64,000 nt of DNA from Bacteroidota bacterium (GCA_018829465.1 JAHJTN010000012.1:248001-312000); one strand, 5' to 3'. Positions 19,333 through 27,745 are shown, counted from the stretch's first letter. Notes: a model not told the origin generated them from the sequence alone. Numbers and translations: made by a program.

Positions 19333-20475
19333 TTGAATCCAATAGACTACATTAGGCCGTATCATGACCACGAAGTGCATGATGCCTTACAAGAACACTG
19401 CAAACATCCTATGATCAAGGCATTGCTCGGTTTTGCATTGCCCGAGAAATCTTCAGATGAGATTTTGCAGATTTTAGATAGCTGTCATTCCATTCGCGAT
19501 TTTCAGACCAAGATTATCTATCCTGCCGTCATGAGGATTTTGGATAAAAGTTCGGAAGGACTCACTTCTTCAGGCTTTGAAAAATTGACTCCCGGACAAC
19601 CCTATTTATTTATTTCGAACCACCGAGATATAGTCTTGGACACCTCCTTGTTGAATGCCATACTCTACGAGAAAAATTTGTTGATGACAGCTTCGGCTAT
19701 TGGAGACAATTTGGTACACAAACCCTTTTTGATGGCACTGTCCAGGCTGAATCGTAATTTTTTAGTCCAGCGAAAACTCACGCCCAAAGAGATGTTGGAG
19801 AGTTCTAAAATGCTCTCTGAATACATCAAGCAGTTGCTTACCCAGGACAAACGTTCTGTTTGGATTGCCCAACGAGAGGGCAGGACTAAAGACGGAAACG
19901 ACCAATCGCAACAAGGGGTTTTAAAAATGTTGGCCCTTGCCAAAGGAGAAAAGTCACCCGTTGATTATTTCAAAGGTTTTAAATTGGTACCCGTAGCCAT
20001 TTCTTATGAATACGACCCCACAGACAGGCTCAAAATGCCGGAGCTTTTGGCCAAGCATTTTGACGAACCATATATAAAGACAAACAACGAAGATTTCAAT
20101 TCCATACTTCAAGGGGCGTTGGGTAACAAAAAGCGAATTCACATAGCAGCCGGAGAAGTTTTTGACCAAGAATGGGATGCGATAGCCGCTCAAGAAAGTT
20201 TGCCTAACAAACAGTTGGCACTCACGGCCGATTTTATAGACCAAAGCATTCACAGGTATTATCACCTGTGGCCATCCAACTATATTGCCTACGATATCTA
20301 TCACCGTACAAATCGGTTTTCGGCACACTACGACGAGAAAGAAAAAAGGCAATTTGAGCGCCGATTGGAAAAGCGTATAGACATGCAAAATGAAGTAATG
20401 CTCAATAGTTTTTTGTTAATGTACGCCAATCCGGTGATTAATAAACTGGCTTTGGAAAAAGCAAATGCGCAATAG
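19333..20475 (+). CDS. Glycerolipid acyltransferase-like protein
   Basis: A 380-residue protein of the PlsC/PlsB-like acyltransferase group. The catalytic NHxxxD motif appears as SNHRDIVLD, followed by the substrate-binding block WIAQREGRTKDG. It likely transfers an acyl chain to glycerol phosphate or a related lipid at the membrane, but the acceptor is uncertain. There is no ATG near the N-terminus; TTG at 19333 gives MNPIDYIRPYHDHEV, like relatives, while an earlier TTG at 19312 adds seven residues. It overlaps ansA by 11 bases. Confidence 0.8.
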   Translation: MNPIDYIRPYHDHEVHDALQEHCKHPMIKALLGFALPEKSSDEILQILDSCHSIRDFQTKIIYPAVMRILDKSSEGLTSSGFEKLTPGQPYLFISNHRDIVLDTSLLNAILYEKNLLMTASAIGDNLVHKPFLMALSRLNRNFLVQRKLTPKEMLESSKMLSEYIKQLLTQDKRSVWIAQREGRTKDGNDQSQQGVLKMLALAKGEKSPVDYFKGFKLVPVAISYEYDPTDRLKMPELLAKHFDEPYIKTNNEDFNSILQGALGNKKRIHIAAGEVFDQEWDAIAAQESLPNKQLALTADFIDQSIHRYYHLWPSNYIAYDIYHRTNRFSAHYDEKEKRQFERRLEKRIDMQNEVMLNSFLLMYANPVINKLALEKANAQ

Positions 20476-21493
20476 AACCCACATCCTTCTCATATATACC
20501 GGTGGTACTATCGGGATGACGCGGCATGTCAAAACGAAAACGCTCAGGCCTTTTGACTTTGGAAGCTTGTTAGAGAACATACCCGAGCTTAAATTACTAG
20601 ATTGTAGTATAGAAACCTTTTCTTTTGATCCGCCGATAGATTCTTCAAACATGGATCCGGATCATTGGTACAAAATGGGCTTGCTTATTGCATCCAACTA
20701 TGACAAATTTGATGGTTTTGTAATCTTGCACGGTTCAGACACCATGTCATACACCGCCTCGGCGCTCAGTTTTATGTTGGAAAACTTGACAAAACCGGTT
20801 ATTTTGACCGGTTCACAACTCCCTATAGGTGATTTGCGGACAGATGCCAAAGAAAACATGATAACGGCCATACAGTTGGCAGCGTTGCGTGAGGAAGACC
20901 GCGCCCTGATACAAGAAGTAGGATTGTATTTTGAATACAAATTGTATAGAGGCAACCGAACCACCAAGATAAACGCAGAACACTTTCAAGCTTTTGCCTC
21001 GCTCAACTATCCGCCTCTAGCAGAATCGGGGGTTCACTTAAAAGTATTTGAAGAAAATTTGTGGAAAAGAAATGCCCGTTTTCGTTTCAAAGCGCACAAC
21101 AGCTTGTCGGACAAAGTGGGTTTGTTAAAAATATTTCCCGGCATGCGGCCGGACTATGTGCGTCATTTTTTAAACAATCCGGCCTTGGAAGGATTGGTGA
21201 TAGAAACCTTTGGTGCCGGAAACGCCCCTACGGCAGACTGGCTGCTGGAGATTTTGGAAGCTAAAATTAAAGAGGGCTTAAAGATTGTAAACGCCACGCA
21301 ATGTTCGGGCGGTTCGGTGAGTATGGGACAATATGAAACCAGCCAACGGCTGAAAGATGTCGGTTTGTTGTCGGCAAAAGACATGACAACGGAGTCGGCT
21401 ATCACAAAGATGATGTATTTGTTGACAAAAAATTTGGGGGATAAAGAATTCAAAATCACTTATGAAACTTCTTTGTGTGGAGAAATCTCATAA
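20465..21493 (+). CDS. ansA: Type I L-asparaginase
   Basis: Cytoplasmic hydrolysis of L-asparagine to aspartate and ammonia. The 342-residue chain has both family signatures: YTGGTIGM with nucleophile Thr12 and Thr15 region near the N-terminus, and HGSDTMSYTASAL around residue 89. No signal peptide, consistent with type I. It overlaps the preceding acyltransferase gene, so the two are probably one transcript. tRNA-Ser follows about 70 bases downstream. Confidence 0.93.
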   Translation: MRNRTHILLIYTGGTIGMTRHVKTKTLRPFDFGSLLENIPELKLLDCSIETFSFDPPIDSSNMDPDHWYKMGLLIASNYDKFDGFVILHGSDTMSYTASALSFMLENLTKPVILTGSQLPIGDLRTDAKENMITAIQLAALREEDRALIQEVGLYFEYKLYRGNRTTKINAEHFQAFASLNYPPLAESGVHLKVFEENLWKRNARFRFKAHNSLSDKVGLLKIFPGMRPDYVRHFLNNPALEGLVIETFGAGNAPTADWLLEILEAKIKEGLKIVNATQCSGGSVSMGQYETSQRLKDVGLLSAKDMTTESAITKMMYLLTKNLGDKEFKITYETSLCGEIS

Positions 21494-21539
21494 AATTAAC
21501 TGAAATAATTTCTTCAAGAGAGATTTTTTTTGTTATTTG
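21483..21539 (+). terminator. Possible branched terminator after ansA
   Basis: AAATCTC pairs with GAGATTT across a 40-base loop that itself contains GAAAT-a-ATTTC, and the right arm continues into eight T's. The long loop makes this weaker than the other terminators here. Confidence 0.4.
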
Positions 21540-21560
21540 GCACACTATTCACAAGCCTGC

Positions 21561-21648
21561 AGAGAGGTGGCCGAGTGGTCGAAGGCGCACGCCTGGAAAG
21601 TGTGTATACACCACAAGTGTATCGAGGGTTCGAATCCCTTCCTCTCTG
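21561..21648 (+). tRNA. tRNA-Ser (anticodon GGA)
   Basis: An 88-nt type II tRNA. AGAGAGG pairs with CCTCTCT as the acceptor stem and the discriminator is G, as usual for serine. The D arm starts GCCGAG; the anticodon stem CACGC/GTGTG encloses loop CTGGAAA with anticodon GGA; a long variable arm (about TATACACCACAAGTGTATC) precedes T-arm GAGGG-TTCGAAT-CCCTT. CCA is not encoded. Confidence 0.95.
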
Positions 21649-21655
21649 CAAGTTT

Positions 21656-21682
21656 TTTGTTTAAAATATTTTTTTATATTTG
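21656..21682 (+). promoter_or_regulatory. Putative promoter of the ExbB/ExbD operon
   Basis: TTTG, then 15 bases, then TATATTTG (a perfect TAnnTTTG box), 50 bases before the exbB start. The spacer is shorter than the usual 17-23. Confidence 0.5.
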
Positions 21683-21731
21683 GAAACTATTAAAACCTTA
21701 AACTAAATTTAAACTTTTAAGACTTAGAGCA

Positions 21732-22514
21732 ATGAAAAGATTATTTTCTATTTTGACCCTTGCAGGTGTAATGGCCTTCAGCACTGTTAATGCCACTGCG
21801 ATTTCAACTCCTGCCGACAACCTCGTCACTATTGTAGCTGTGGATGATGCAGTTGCATTTCAAGATGCCACTCCGGCTGCCAGTGAAGGATTCCACCAAG
21901 AATTAAAAAAGCGCTTTATTGAAGGTGGTCCCGGATTTATGGGGATTGTATTGATTTGTTTGATTCTCGGATTGGCTATTGCTATTGAAAGAATCATCTT
22001 TCTTAATTTGGCTACTACAAATAGCAAAAAATTGGCACAGTCTGTAGAAGATGCCTTGGCTTCCGGTGGTGCGGAAGCTGCCAAAGAAGTTTGCAGAAAC
22101 ACCAAAGGCCCTGTTGCTTCTATCTACTATCAAGGTATCGACCGATTGGATGAAGGTATCGATGCTGCCGAAAAAGCTGTTGTTGCTTATGGCGGTGTTC
22201 AAATGGGACAACTTGAGAAAAATGTCTCTTGGATTTCACTCTTTATCGCCTTGGCGCCTATGCTTGGTTTCATGGGTACGGTAATCGGTATGATTCAGGC
22301 ATTCGATAAAATTGAAGCAGCCGGCGACATGCAACCCTCTCTAGTAGCAGGTGGTATTAAAGTAGCACTTTTGACAACGGTATTTGGTTTGATTGTTGCT
22401 ATTATTCTTCAGATTTTCTACAATTACATCGTGGCTAAAATAGACAGCATTGTGAACGATATGGAAGATGCTTCTATTACCTTGATTGATATCTTGGTAG
22501 CACACAAAAAGTAA
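21732..22514 (+). CDS. exbB: MotA/TolQ/ExbB proton channel family protein
   Basis: Inner-membrane channel subunit that uses the proton gradient to energise outer-membrane transport or envelope work together with ExbD and TonB. The 260-residue protein has an N-terminal hydrophobic segment (a signal or first span, 1-22), a span at about 73-93, and the conserved C-terminal block with two spans (ISLFIALAPMLGFMGTVIGMI near 168-190 and IKVALLTTVFGLIVAIILQIFYN near 207-230). First of four closely spaced genes. Confidence 0.9.
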   Translation: MKRLFSILTLAGVMAFSTVNATAISTPADNLVTIVAVDDAVAFQDATPAASEGFHQELKKRFIEGGPGFMGIVLICLILGLAIAIERIIFLNLATTNSKKLAQSVEDALASGGAEAAKEVCRNTKGPVASIYYQGIDRLDEGIDAAEKAVVAYGGVQMGQLEKNVSWISLFIALAPMLGFMGTVIGMIQAFDKIEAAGDMQPSLVAGGIKVALLTTVFGLIVAIILQIFYNYIVAKIDSIVNDMEDASITLIDILVAHKK

Positions 22515-22539
22515 TTGAGAACTCATAAAATTTACACTC

Positions 22540-22989
22540 ATGAAAAGTAATAAATTATCAACCCTGTTTATCGTAGTCGTAGCAGTATTGAGTTTTATCT
22601 TCCTCGGGCGGATAATCAGTACGGGTGATGAGGCGATTAGCGCGGGTAGCTCAGATTTACAAGGCGGTTTGGTATCTCCTTTTATATACCTTGCTTATTT
22701 TGTAATGGCAATTATCATTTTTTTAGTTGTTGTATTTGTGTTGAGACAACTCTTTACCCACAAGGAAGCACTTAAGTCTGCCTTGTTGTCAAGCGGATTG
22801 TTTTTAGCAGTTGTGCTGATCGGTTTTTTCGCATCTTCGGGAAATGAGGTTGTGAAAAATGGCGAGCAAATTGTCTCTGCTTATGGCGATCGCTGGGTAG
22901 GTGCAGGTCTTATCATTTTCTACATTCTCGCAGCTGTTGCCATCGGTTCCATGTTTTTATTCGGAATCAAGAAAACACTTAAAAACTAG
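22540..22989 (+). CDS. Small membrane protein of the ExbB/ExbD operon
   Basis: A 149-residue protein with four predicted membrane spans (about 8-23, 46-66, 80-97 and 120-142) and almost no soluble domain. I do not recognise a named family. Its place between exbB and two exbD genes with short gaps argues that it works with the proton channel, perhaps as an extra subunit, but that is inference only. Confidence 0.7.
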   Translation: MKSNKLSTLFIVVVAVLSFIFLGRIISTGDEAISAGSSDLQGGLVSPFIYLAYFVMAIIIFLVVVFVLRQLFTHKEALKSALLSSGLFLAVVLIGFFASSGNEVVKNGEQIVSAYGDRWVGAGLIIFYILAAVAIGSMFLFGIKKTLKN

Positions 22990-22994
22990 AAATT

Positions 22995-23603
22995 ATGGCA
23001 AAAAGAGATGCACCGGAAGTGAATGCGGGCTCGATGGCAGATATTGCCTTCCTGCTTTTGATATTCTTTCTGGTAACTACAACCATAGAAGTGGACTCCG
23101 GTATTAGCCGACTTTTACCACCCATGCAACCCCCTGAAGAAGAACCTGAAATTATCAAGCAAAAAAATATTTTTCAGGTGATTGTGAACAGAACAGACCA
23201 GTTGTTGGTTGAAGATCAATTGATGGGGCTGTCTGACATAAAAGAGGCAACAAAGAAGTTTATCGATAACGGTGGTGGTGTTGGTGAAGATGCTTGCAGC
23301 TACTGCCAAGGCATGCGCGACCCATCTTCTTCTGACAATCCAAGTAAAGCAGTTGTTTCACTTCAAAATGACAGAGAAACATCATACAAGATGTATATAT
23401 CTGTTCAAAATGAACTCGTGGCGGCTTACACAGAACTCAGAAATGAATACGCCGAACGTACCTATGGAAAATCTTATGAAGAGATTCTGACAGAGTTTGA
23501 CAAAGTTTACTTAGGCAAAAACGACAAGCTGAAAGAACAAATCGAGGATATCAAGAAAAAATATCCGCAGATTATATCAGAAGCCACTACAAAAAACAAT
23601 TAA
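22995..23603 (+). CDS. exbD: ExbD/TolR biopolymer transport protein 1
   Basis: Single-span inner-membrane partner of ExbB. The N-terminus has the ExbD pattern EVNAGSMADIAFLLLIFFLVTTT with the essential membrane Asp (Asp16). At 202 residues it is longer than classic ExbD (about 140): the periplasmic part carries an inserted segment with ACSYCQGM (a CxxC pair, about residues 98-101) and a long charged C-terminal helix. It lies 5 bases from the previous gene. Confidence 0.88.
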   Translation: MAKRDAPEVNAGSMADIAFLLLIFFLVTTTIEVDSGISRLLPPMQPPEEEPEIIKQKNIFQVIVNRTDQLLVEDQLMGLSDIKEATKKFIDNGGGVGEDACSYCQGMRDPSSSDNPSKAVVSLQNDRETSYKMYISVQNELVAAYTELRNEYAERTYGKSYEEILTEFDKVYLGKNDKLKEQIEDIKKKYPQIISEATTKNN

Positions 23604-23624
23604 TTTTAATTAAAACACGGATTC

Positions 23625-24110
23625 ATGTCACGATTTAAAAAAGGCAAAGGCAAAGGAACACCTGGCATTTCTACAGCCTCATTACCGGACATCGTATTTA
23701 TGTTGTTGTTCTTCTTCATGGTGGCCACGGTGATGCGCCAAAACACCCTGATGATTGAAAACAAGCTTCCTATGGCCAACCAAGTAGAAAAATTAGATAA
23801 AAAAGATCTCATTATCTATATCTACGCGGGTAAACCCAGTAGCCAGTATAAATCTACTTACGGCTCGGAAGCCAGAATTCAACTCAATGATAAATTTGCA
23901 GATGTGAGTGATGTCAAAGCGTTTATCCTTGCCGAACGCGCCAGTAAACGAGAAGAGCTCATCCCTTTCCTCACAACAGCACTTAAAGTGGATAGCGAAA
24001 CCAATATGGGACTGGTCGGAGATATCAAACAGCAGCTTCGCGAAGTAGATGCGCTAAAGATTAACTACACCACCCGTAAAGGTGACGTTCAAGGTAATTT
24101 TAACAATTAA
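23625..24110 (+). CDS. exbD: ExbD/TolR biopolymer transport protein 2
   Basis: A second, shorter ExbD of 161 residues. A basic N-terminus (MSRFKKGKGKGTPG) precedes a span with SLPDIVFMLLFFFMVATVM, including the conserved membrane Asp (Asp22). The periplasmic domain is compact and lacks the CxxC insert of its neighbour. Two unequal ExbD proteins next to one ExbB suggests a hetero-oligomeric channel. It is the last gene before a strong terminator. Confidence 0.88.
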   Translation: MSRFKKGKGKGTPGISTASLPDIVFMLLFFFMVATVMRQNTLMIENKLPMANQVEKLDKKDLIIYIYAGKPSSQYKSTYGSEARIQLNDKFADVSDVKAFILAERASKREELIPFLTTALKVDSETNMGLVGDIKQQLREVDALKINYTTRKGDVQGNFNN

Positions 24111-24134
24111 GTCTTAAAATTCTTGTATATTAAC

Positions 24135-24168
24135 ATCCGCTTCCTTGATTGGGAGCGGATTTTTTTTT
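24135..24168 (+). terminator. Terminator of the ExbB/ExbD operon
   Basis: ATCCGCTTCC and GGGAGCGGAT form a 10-bp stem (one G-T pair) with a 6-base loop, followed by eight or more T's. The longer reading frame of the next gene would begin inside this hairpin, which supports its later start. Confidence 0.92.
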
Positions 24169-24187
24169 GAGACCAAACATTCTTCCA

Positions 24188-25414
24188 ATGAAAAGCGCAC
24201 ATTGTATTTATTTTATCTTGTCATTATTATTGTTACAAGCCTGTGGAATCAATAAACTTAAGACTTTTGAATTTCCCCAACCCGAAGATACGCGAGATAA
24301 ACCCATTCAAACCCAAACCAAAAAAACCTACGCGCTAAACAATGTCTTTGCAGACAACGAGTTTGACGGTGCAAGACTCAACAATTTTGAGCGTGTGAAT
24401 GACTCCACCTACGCCGTTACCATACTTCCCGAGAACGAACCCATCAACAGCAGCCCACATTATGCATTCCGCATTTGGAGCCAAAAGCCGGACACGATTT
24501 TTATTCAACTCCGCTATCCGACCAGCAAGCACCGATATTGGCCCAAACTGAGCCCAGACGGTCAACATTGGCAACCGATAGACAGTACCGATTTTACCCT
24601 CTTGAAAAATGGGGAAATCGCCCAATTGCGGGTGGGTATTCATCAAAAACCGTTGTGGATTGCCGCCCAAGAATTGCACAATAGCACCGCCGCCAAAGAG
24701 TGGGCTTCCGCGCTTGCAACAGACACACGCGTTCATATAGATTTGGCCGGAAAGAGTAAGCTGGGACGCTCTTTGATGGTGCTAGACATCTATGAAGAAT
24801 CACCAAATGACAAAGATTTAATTGTCATACTGAGTAGGCAACACCCGCCCGAGGTGACCGGCTATTTGGCTATGCAAGCCTTTGTTGAAGAGCTCTTGCA
24901 AAACAACAAACTCGCTTCCGATTTTATCAAAAAATATCGCATCTTAATTTTTCCAATGGTAAATCCTGATGGGGTCGATTTGGGCCATTGGCGTCACAAT
25001 GCAGGTGGAGTTGATCTCAACAGAGACTGGGCTTTTTACAGGCAACCCGAAGTGAACCAAGTAGTCAACTTCATTGTAAACACGGCTAATAGAGACAAAA
25101 ATAAGGTCATTCTCGGACTCGATTTTCACTCCACCCAAGAAGATTTGTATTATACTATTGCTGACGAGCACCACTCTATCTTGTATCCTTTCAAAGATTA
25201 TTGGTTGCAGAGCATAGACCTCGCACTACCCGGTTATACACCCGATGACCATCCCGATCCGTTCGGGCAACCCGTTACCAAAGCTTGGTTTTTTAAACAA
25301 TTTCGAGCAGATGCAGTCATTTATGAGATAGGCGATGAAACACCCCGCAGTTTTATCAAAACCAAAGCGGAAACAGCTGCCCGTGAGATGATAAAATTAC
25401 TCATCCTGAGATGA
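24188..25414 (+). CDS. M14 family zinc carboxypeptidase lipoprotein
   Basis: A 408-residue lipoprotein (signal MKSAHCIYFILSLLLLQAC, lipobox Cys19). A beta-rich N-terminal domain (about 30-180) precedes the M14 domain. Zinc ligands are visible as RQHPPE (HxxE) and LDFHSTQED; NPDGVDLGHWRHN and GVDLNRDW give the substrate-binding Asn-Arg, and the C-terminal EIGDETPR supplies the likely catalytic Glu. It should trim C-terminal residues from peptides in the periplasm or at the surface. Single gene after a terminator, before a repeat tract. Confidence 0.88.
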   Translation: MKSAHCIYFILSLLLLQACGINKLKTFEFPQPEDTRDKPIQTQTKKTYALNNVFADNEFDGARLNNFERVNDSTYAVTILPENEPINSSPHYAFRIWSQKPDTIFIQLRYPTSKHRYWPKLSPDGQHWQPIDSTDFTLLKNGEIAQLRVGIHQKPLWIAAQELHNSTAAKEWASALATDTRVHIDLAGKSKLGRSLMVLDIYEESPNDKDLIVILSRQHPPEVTGYLAMQAFVEELLQNNKLASDFIKKYRILIFPMVNPDGVDLGHWRHNAGGVDLNRDWAFYRQPEVNQVVNFIVNTANRDKNKVILGLDFHSTQEDLYYTIADEHHSILYPFKDYWLQSIDLALPGYTPDDHPDPFGQPVTKAWFFKQFRADAVIYEIGDETPRSFIKTKAETAAREMIKLLILR

Positions 25415-25445
25415 AAATATAAGAACTCTAAAAGATAATATATAG

Positions 25446-25669
25446 ATGAAACGCCCATGTAAGAATATTATCACACAGGTGGATGATTATATTCAATTAA
25501 ACATCAATTACTTGAAAAATATAAACAGATAAAAATGCCAATCCACCGATGCTGTTACAGTTTGGGAGAGGGTATTTGTTTTAGCAATTAAGGATAAAAC
25601 CTCACAGGTTTTTAAAACCTGTGAGGTTTAAAAGACATTACAGGGCCACGATGAGTTAGGGCGTTTCAT
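25446..25669. repeat. GAAACGCCC element, diverged and interrupted copy
   Basis: Left arm ATGAAACGCCCATGTAA at 25446 and right arm TTAGGGCGTTTCATG ending at 25670 are complementary, but lie 200 bases apart instead of about 40. The extra DNA includes unrelated sequence and the palindrome at 25597-25629, so this looks like a copy split by later insertion. Confidence 0.75.
25597..25629. repeat. CTCACAGG palindrome (REP-like), copy 1
   Basis: AAACCTCACAGGTTTT and AAAACCTGTGAGGTTT form a perfect 16-bp inverted repeat with one central base. The same palindrome flanks the transposase gene in the trp operon. No T-run follows, so it is not a simple terminator. Confidence 0.9.
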
Positions 25670-25744
25670 GTCTATACAGATTGCAATCGAAGTATGACCG
25701 ATAAAAACACTTGTATTGAGCGAAGTCGAAATAAATAAAATAAA

Positions 25745-25924
25745 CAGATGAAACGCCCATGTAAAAATTTTGCACACAGGAGTATGATTATCCTAGGGCG
25801 TTCCATCTGACCAATAAGAATAAATAAAATAAACAGATGAAACGCCCATGTAAAAATTTTGCACACAGGGGCATGATTATCCTAGGGCGTTCCATCTGAC
25901 CGATAAAACAATAAATATAAACAG
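25745..25924. repeat. Two tandem GAAACGCCC elements leading into a start codon
   Basis: Units start at 25745 and 25834 (period 89) and the first 12 bases of a third unit (CAGATGAAACGC at 25922) carry the start codon of the next gene. Each unit reads CAGATGAAACGCCCATG, a 30-base AT-rich middle, TAGGGCGTTCCATCTGAC, then an A-rich tail GATAAAA...ATAAA. The outer arms CAGATgAAACGCCC / GGGCGTTcCATCTG can pair. Confidence 0.92.
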
Positions 25925-27256
25925 ATGAAACGCTTTTTAAAAAGATTGAGCTTGGTGTTGCTTATAGGCTTGCTCATAGCCATCGTGTATCAATATCCCA
26001 AGCTAAATATACTGACCGGCTATTCCGCTAAAAACATGAATTCGGCTGTTTTTCTGGCCCATAGAAATTTTGCTTTTGCAGACAGTACAGACAATAACTT
26101 TTTCCCGGTGAGTTTGGCTCACGATCAAATGAATTTTGAAACAAAACACACCAAGGCAAGTGTTTGGGGACTTATGAAAAGAGAAGCTTTCTACAGAGAC
26201 GGCGTGGGCAGCGTTTTACTGATAGACAAAGAGGATGAAAACAGGTCTTTTCTAAGGCCTGACCGAAAACCTGTTGAAGTTGCCCTGCCATATCCTTACG
26301 GAGAATTGCCCCAAAAAGACACCCTTTTCCCCGAAATCGATTATTCAAAATTAGAAAATGCCGTAGCAGATGCTTTTCAACCCCAAAATAAGACCCGTGT
26401 GGTTTTGATCATCTACAAAGATCAAATAATTGCCGAGGCATACGCGCCGGGCTTCGATAAAAATTCAAAAATATTGGGTTGGTCTATGACCAAAAGTCTT
26501 ACCGCCACCATCTATGGTATTTTGCAAAGCCAAGGCAAACTGTCTGTACACAACAAGGTTGAAATAGAAGTTTGGCAAAACGACAACCGGTCAAACATTA
26601 CACTGGACAACCTGCTCCGCATGAGCAGCGGTTTGGCTTGGGACGAAAACTATTTTACCATGTCCGATGTGACGCGTATGCTGTATTTAGAGAAACACAT
26701 GTCGCAGGCACAAATCCGCAAGGCACAAAACCATTTGCCTGCTACTTTTTGGAACTATTCCTCCGGAACTTCAAATTTACTGTCGGGTTATCTCAAAAAA
26801 TATTTTGCAACCGAACAACAATATATGGATTTTTGGTACACCGATTTTATCGATAAAATTGGGATGCATTCCACCGTTATAGAAACCGATCTTTCCAACA
26901 ATTATGTAGGTTCGTCCTATGCGTGGGCAACACCACGCGATTGGGCAAAATTTGGTCTGCTGTATTTGCATCGTGGCCGTTGGAATGGTGAACAAATTTT
27001 TGACCCGGAATGGGTCGATTACGTGACGAAACCAACGGAACATTCAGACGGTCAATACGGTGCTCACTTTTGGTTGAACGCGGGTAAAACTTACCCCGAT
27101 GCGCCACCAGATTTGTATTCCGCCAACGGTTTTCAAGGCCAGCATGTTTTTGTGATTCCTTCCAAAGACATGGTAATTGTCCGCATGGGATTGGCTGAAT
27201 ATCCGAATTTTGACACCAACGCCTTTCTAGGCAAAATCACCGCTATCATTCAATAA
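25925..27256 (+). CDS. Serine hydrolase (class C beta-lactamase-like)
   Basis: A 443-residue protein anchored by an N-terminal span (about residues 10-25, LVLLIGLLIAIVYQYP). The penicillin-binding/beta-lactamase fold is shown by GWSMTKSLTA with the SxxK pair (Ser-Met-Thr-Lys) and the second motif YSSGTSN (Tyr-x-Ser-like). Closest functional class would be periplasmic esterases or D-aminopeptidases of the AmpC group; true beta-lactamase activity is not implied. Its ATG and MKR codons lie in the end of the 89-bp repeat just upstream. Confidence 0.85.
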   Translation: MKRFLKRLSLVLLIGLLIAIVYQYPKLNILTGYSAKNMNSAVFLAHRNFAFADSTDNNFFPVSLAHDQMNFETKHTKASVWGLMKREAFYRDGVGSVLLIDKEDENRSFLRPDRKPVEVALPYPYGELPQKDTLFPEIDYSKLENAVADAFQPQNKTRVVLIIYKDQIIAEAYAPGFDKNSKILGWSMTKSLTATIYGILQSQGKLSVHNKVEIEVWQNDNRSNITLDNLLRMSSGLAWDENYFTMSDVTRMLYLEKHMSQAQIRKAQNHLPATFWNYSSGTSNLLSGYLKKYFATEQQYMDFWYTDFIDKIGMHSTVIETDLSNNYVGSSYAWATPRDWAKFGLLYLHRGRWNGEQIFDPEWVDYVTKPTEHSDGQYGAHFWLNAGKTYPDAPPDLYSANGFQGQHVFVIPSKDMVIVRMGLAEYPNFDTNAFLGKITAIIQ

Positions 27257-27292
27257 AAAAAAGCCGTTTCCGAGCTTGCCCGAAAACGACTG
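27254..27292 (-). terminator. Terminator of the bacilliredoxin gene
   Basis: On the minus strand AGTCGTTTTCG pairs with CGGAAACGGCT (two G-T pairs) over an 8-base loop and is followed by eight T's. It overlaps the stop of the convergent serine hydrolase gene. Confidence 0.85.
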
Positions 27293-27313
27293 TAAAGATT
27301 TTCCATCGAATTG

Positions 27314-27724
27314 TTAGCAAAATTCTTCGTAGGCGTTTACTAAATTGTCTGCAATGATTTCTGCCGGACGGCCTTCAATATGATGACGCTCCAACATATG
27401 CACCAATTCGCCGTCTTTAAACAAGGCAATGCTAGGTGATGAGGGCGGAAACGGCACCATGTGTTGGCGTGCGGCATCTACGGCTTCGCGATCCACACCG
27501 GCAAAAACGGTGACCAAATGATCTGGTTTTTTGCTGTTTTGCACAGACATTTTGGCGGCAGGGCGTGCGTTAGCAGCAGCACAACCACAAACAGAGTTGA
27601 CCACAACCAGGGTGGTGCCTTTGCTTTCAATGGCTTTATCTACGTCTGCGGCAGTGAATAATTCTTTGAAACCTACTTGCGACAAATCATCGCGCATCGG
27701 TTTAACTAATTCTGGAGGATACAT
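27314..27724 (-). CDS. BrxA/BrxB family bacilliredoxin
   Basis: A 136-residue thioredoxin-fold protein of the YphP/YqiW family, which removes bacillithiol (or another small thiol) from proteins. The active-site motif is SVCGCAAANARPA with a CGC pair, diagnostic for the family. The start MYPPELVKPMRDDL matches relatives; an ATG eight codons earlier overlaps the TATCTTTG promoter box and would not be on the mRNA. Confidence 0.92.
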   Translation of the reverse strand: MYPPELVKPMRDDLSQVGFKELFTAADVDKAIESKGTTLVVVNSVCGCAAANARPAAKMSVQNSKKPDHLVTVFAGVDREAVDAARQHMVPFPPSSPSIALFKDGELVHMLERHHIEGRPAEIIADNLVNAYEEFC

Positions 27725-27745
27725 AAGACAAATTTTTTTAGGACA

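Larger units (their letters stand above)
25415..25924. other. 510-bp repeat tract between the M14 peptidase and the serine hydrolase
   Basis: The whole gap is repeats: one interrupted GAAACGCCC element (25446-25669) that contains a perfect CTCACAGG palindrome, a TTGAGCGAAGTCGAA module near 25715-25731, and two tandem intact GAAACGCCC elements reaching the next start codon. No gene is seen. Confidence 0.8.

Noticed and set aside
25745-25924. CRISPR or attachment-site array
   Set aside because: The two units are nearly identical along their whole 89 bases, so there is no repeat-spacer pattern; the palindromic arms fit a REP/MITE-like element.
25925-27256. True beta-lactamase resistance gene
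   Set aside because: SxxK and a Tyr motif are shared with many esterases and peptidases; membrane anchor and context give no support for antibiotic hydrolysis.
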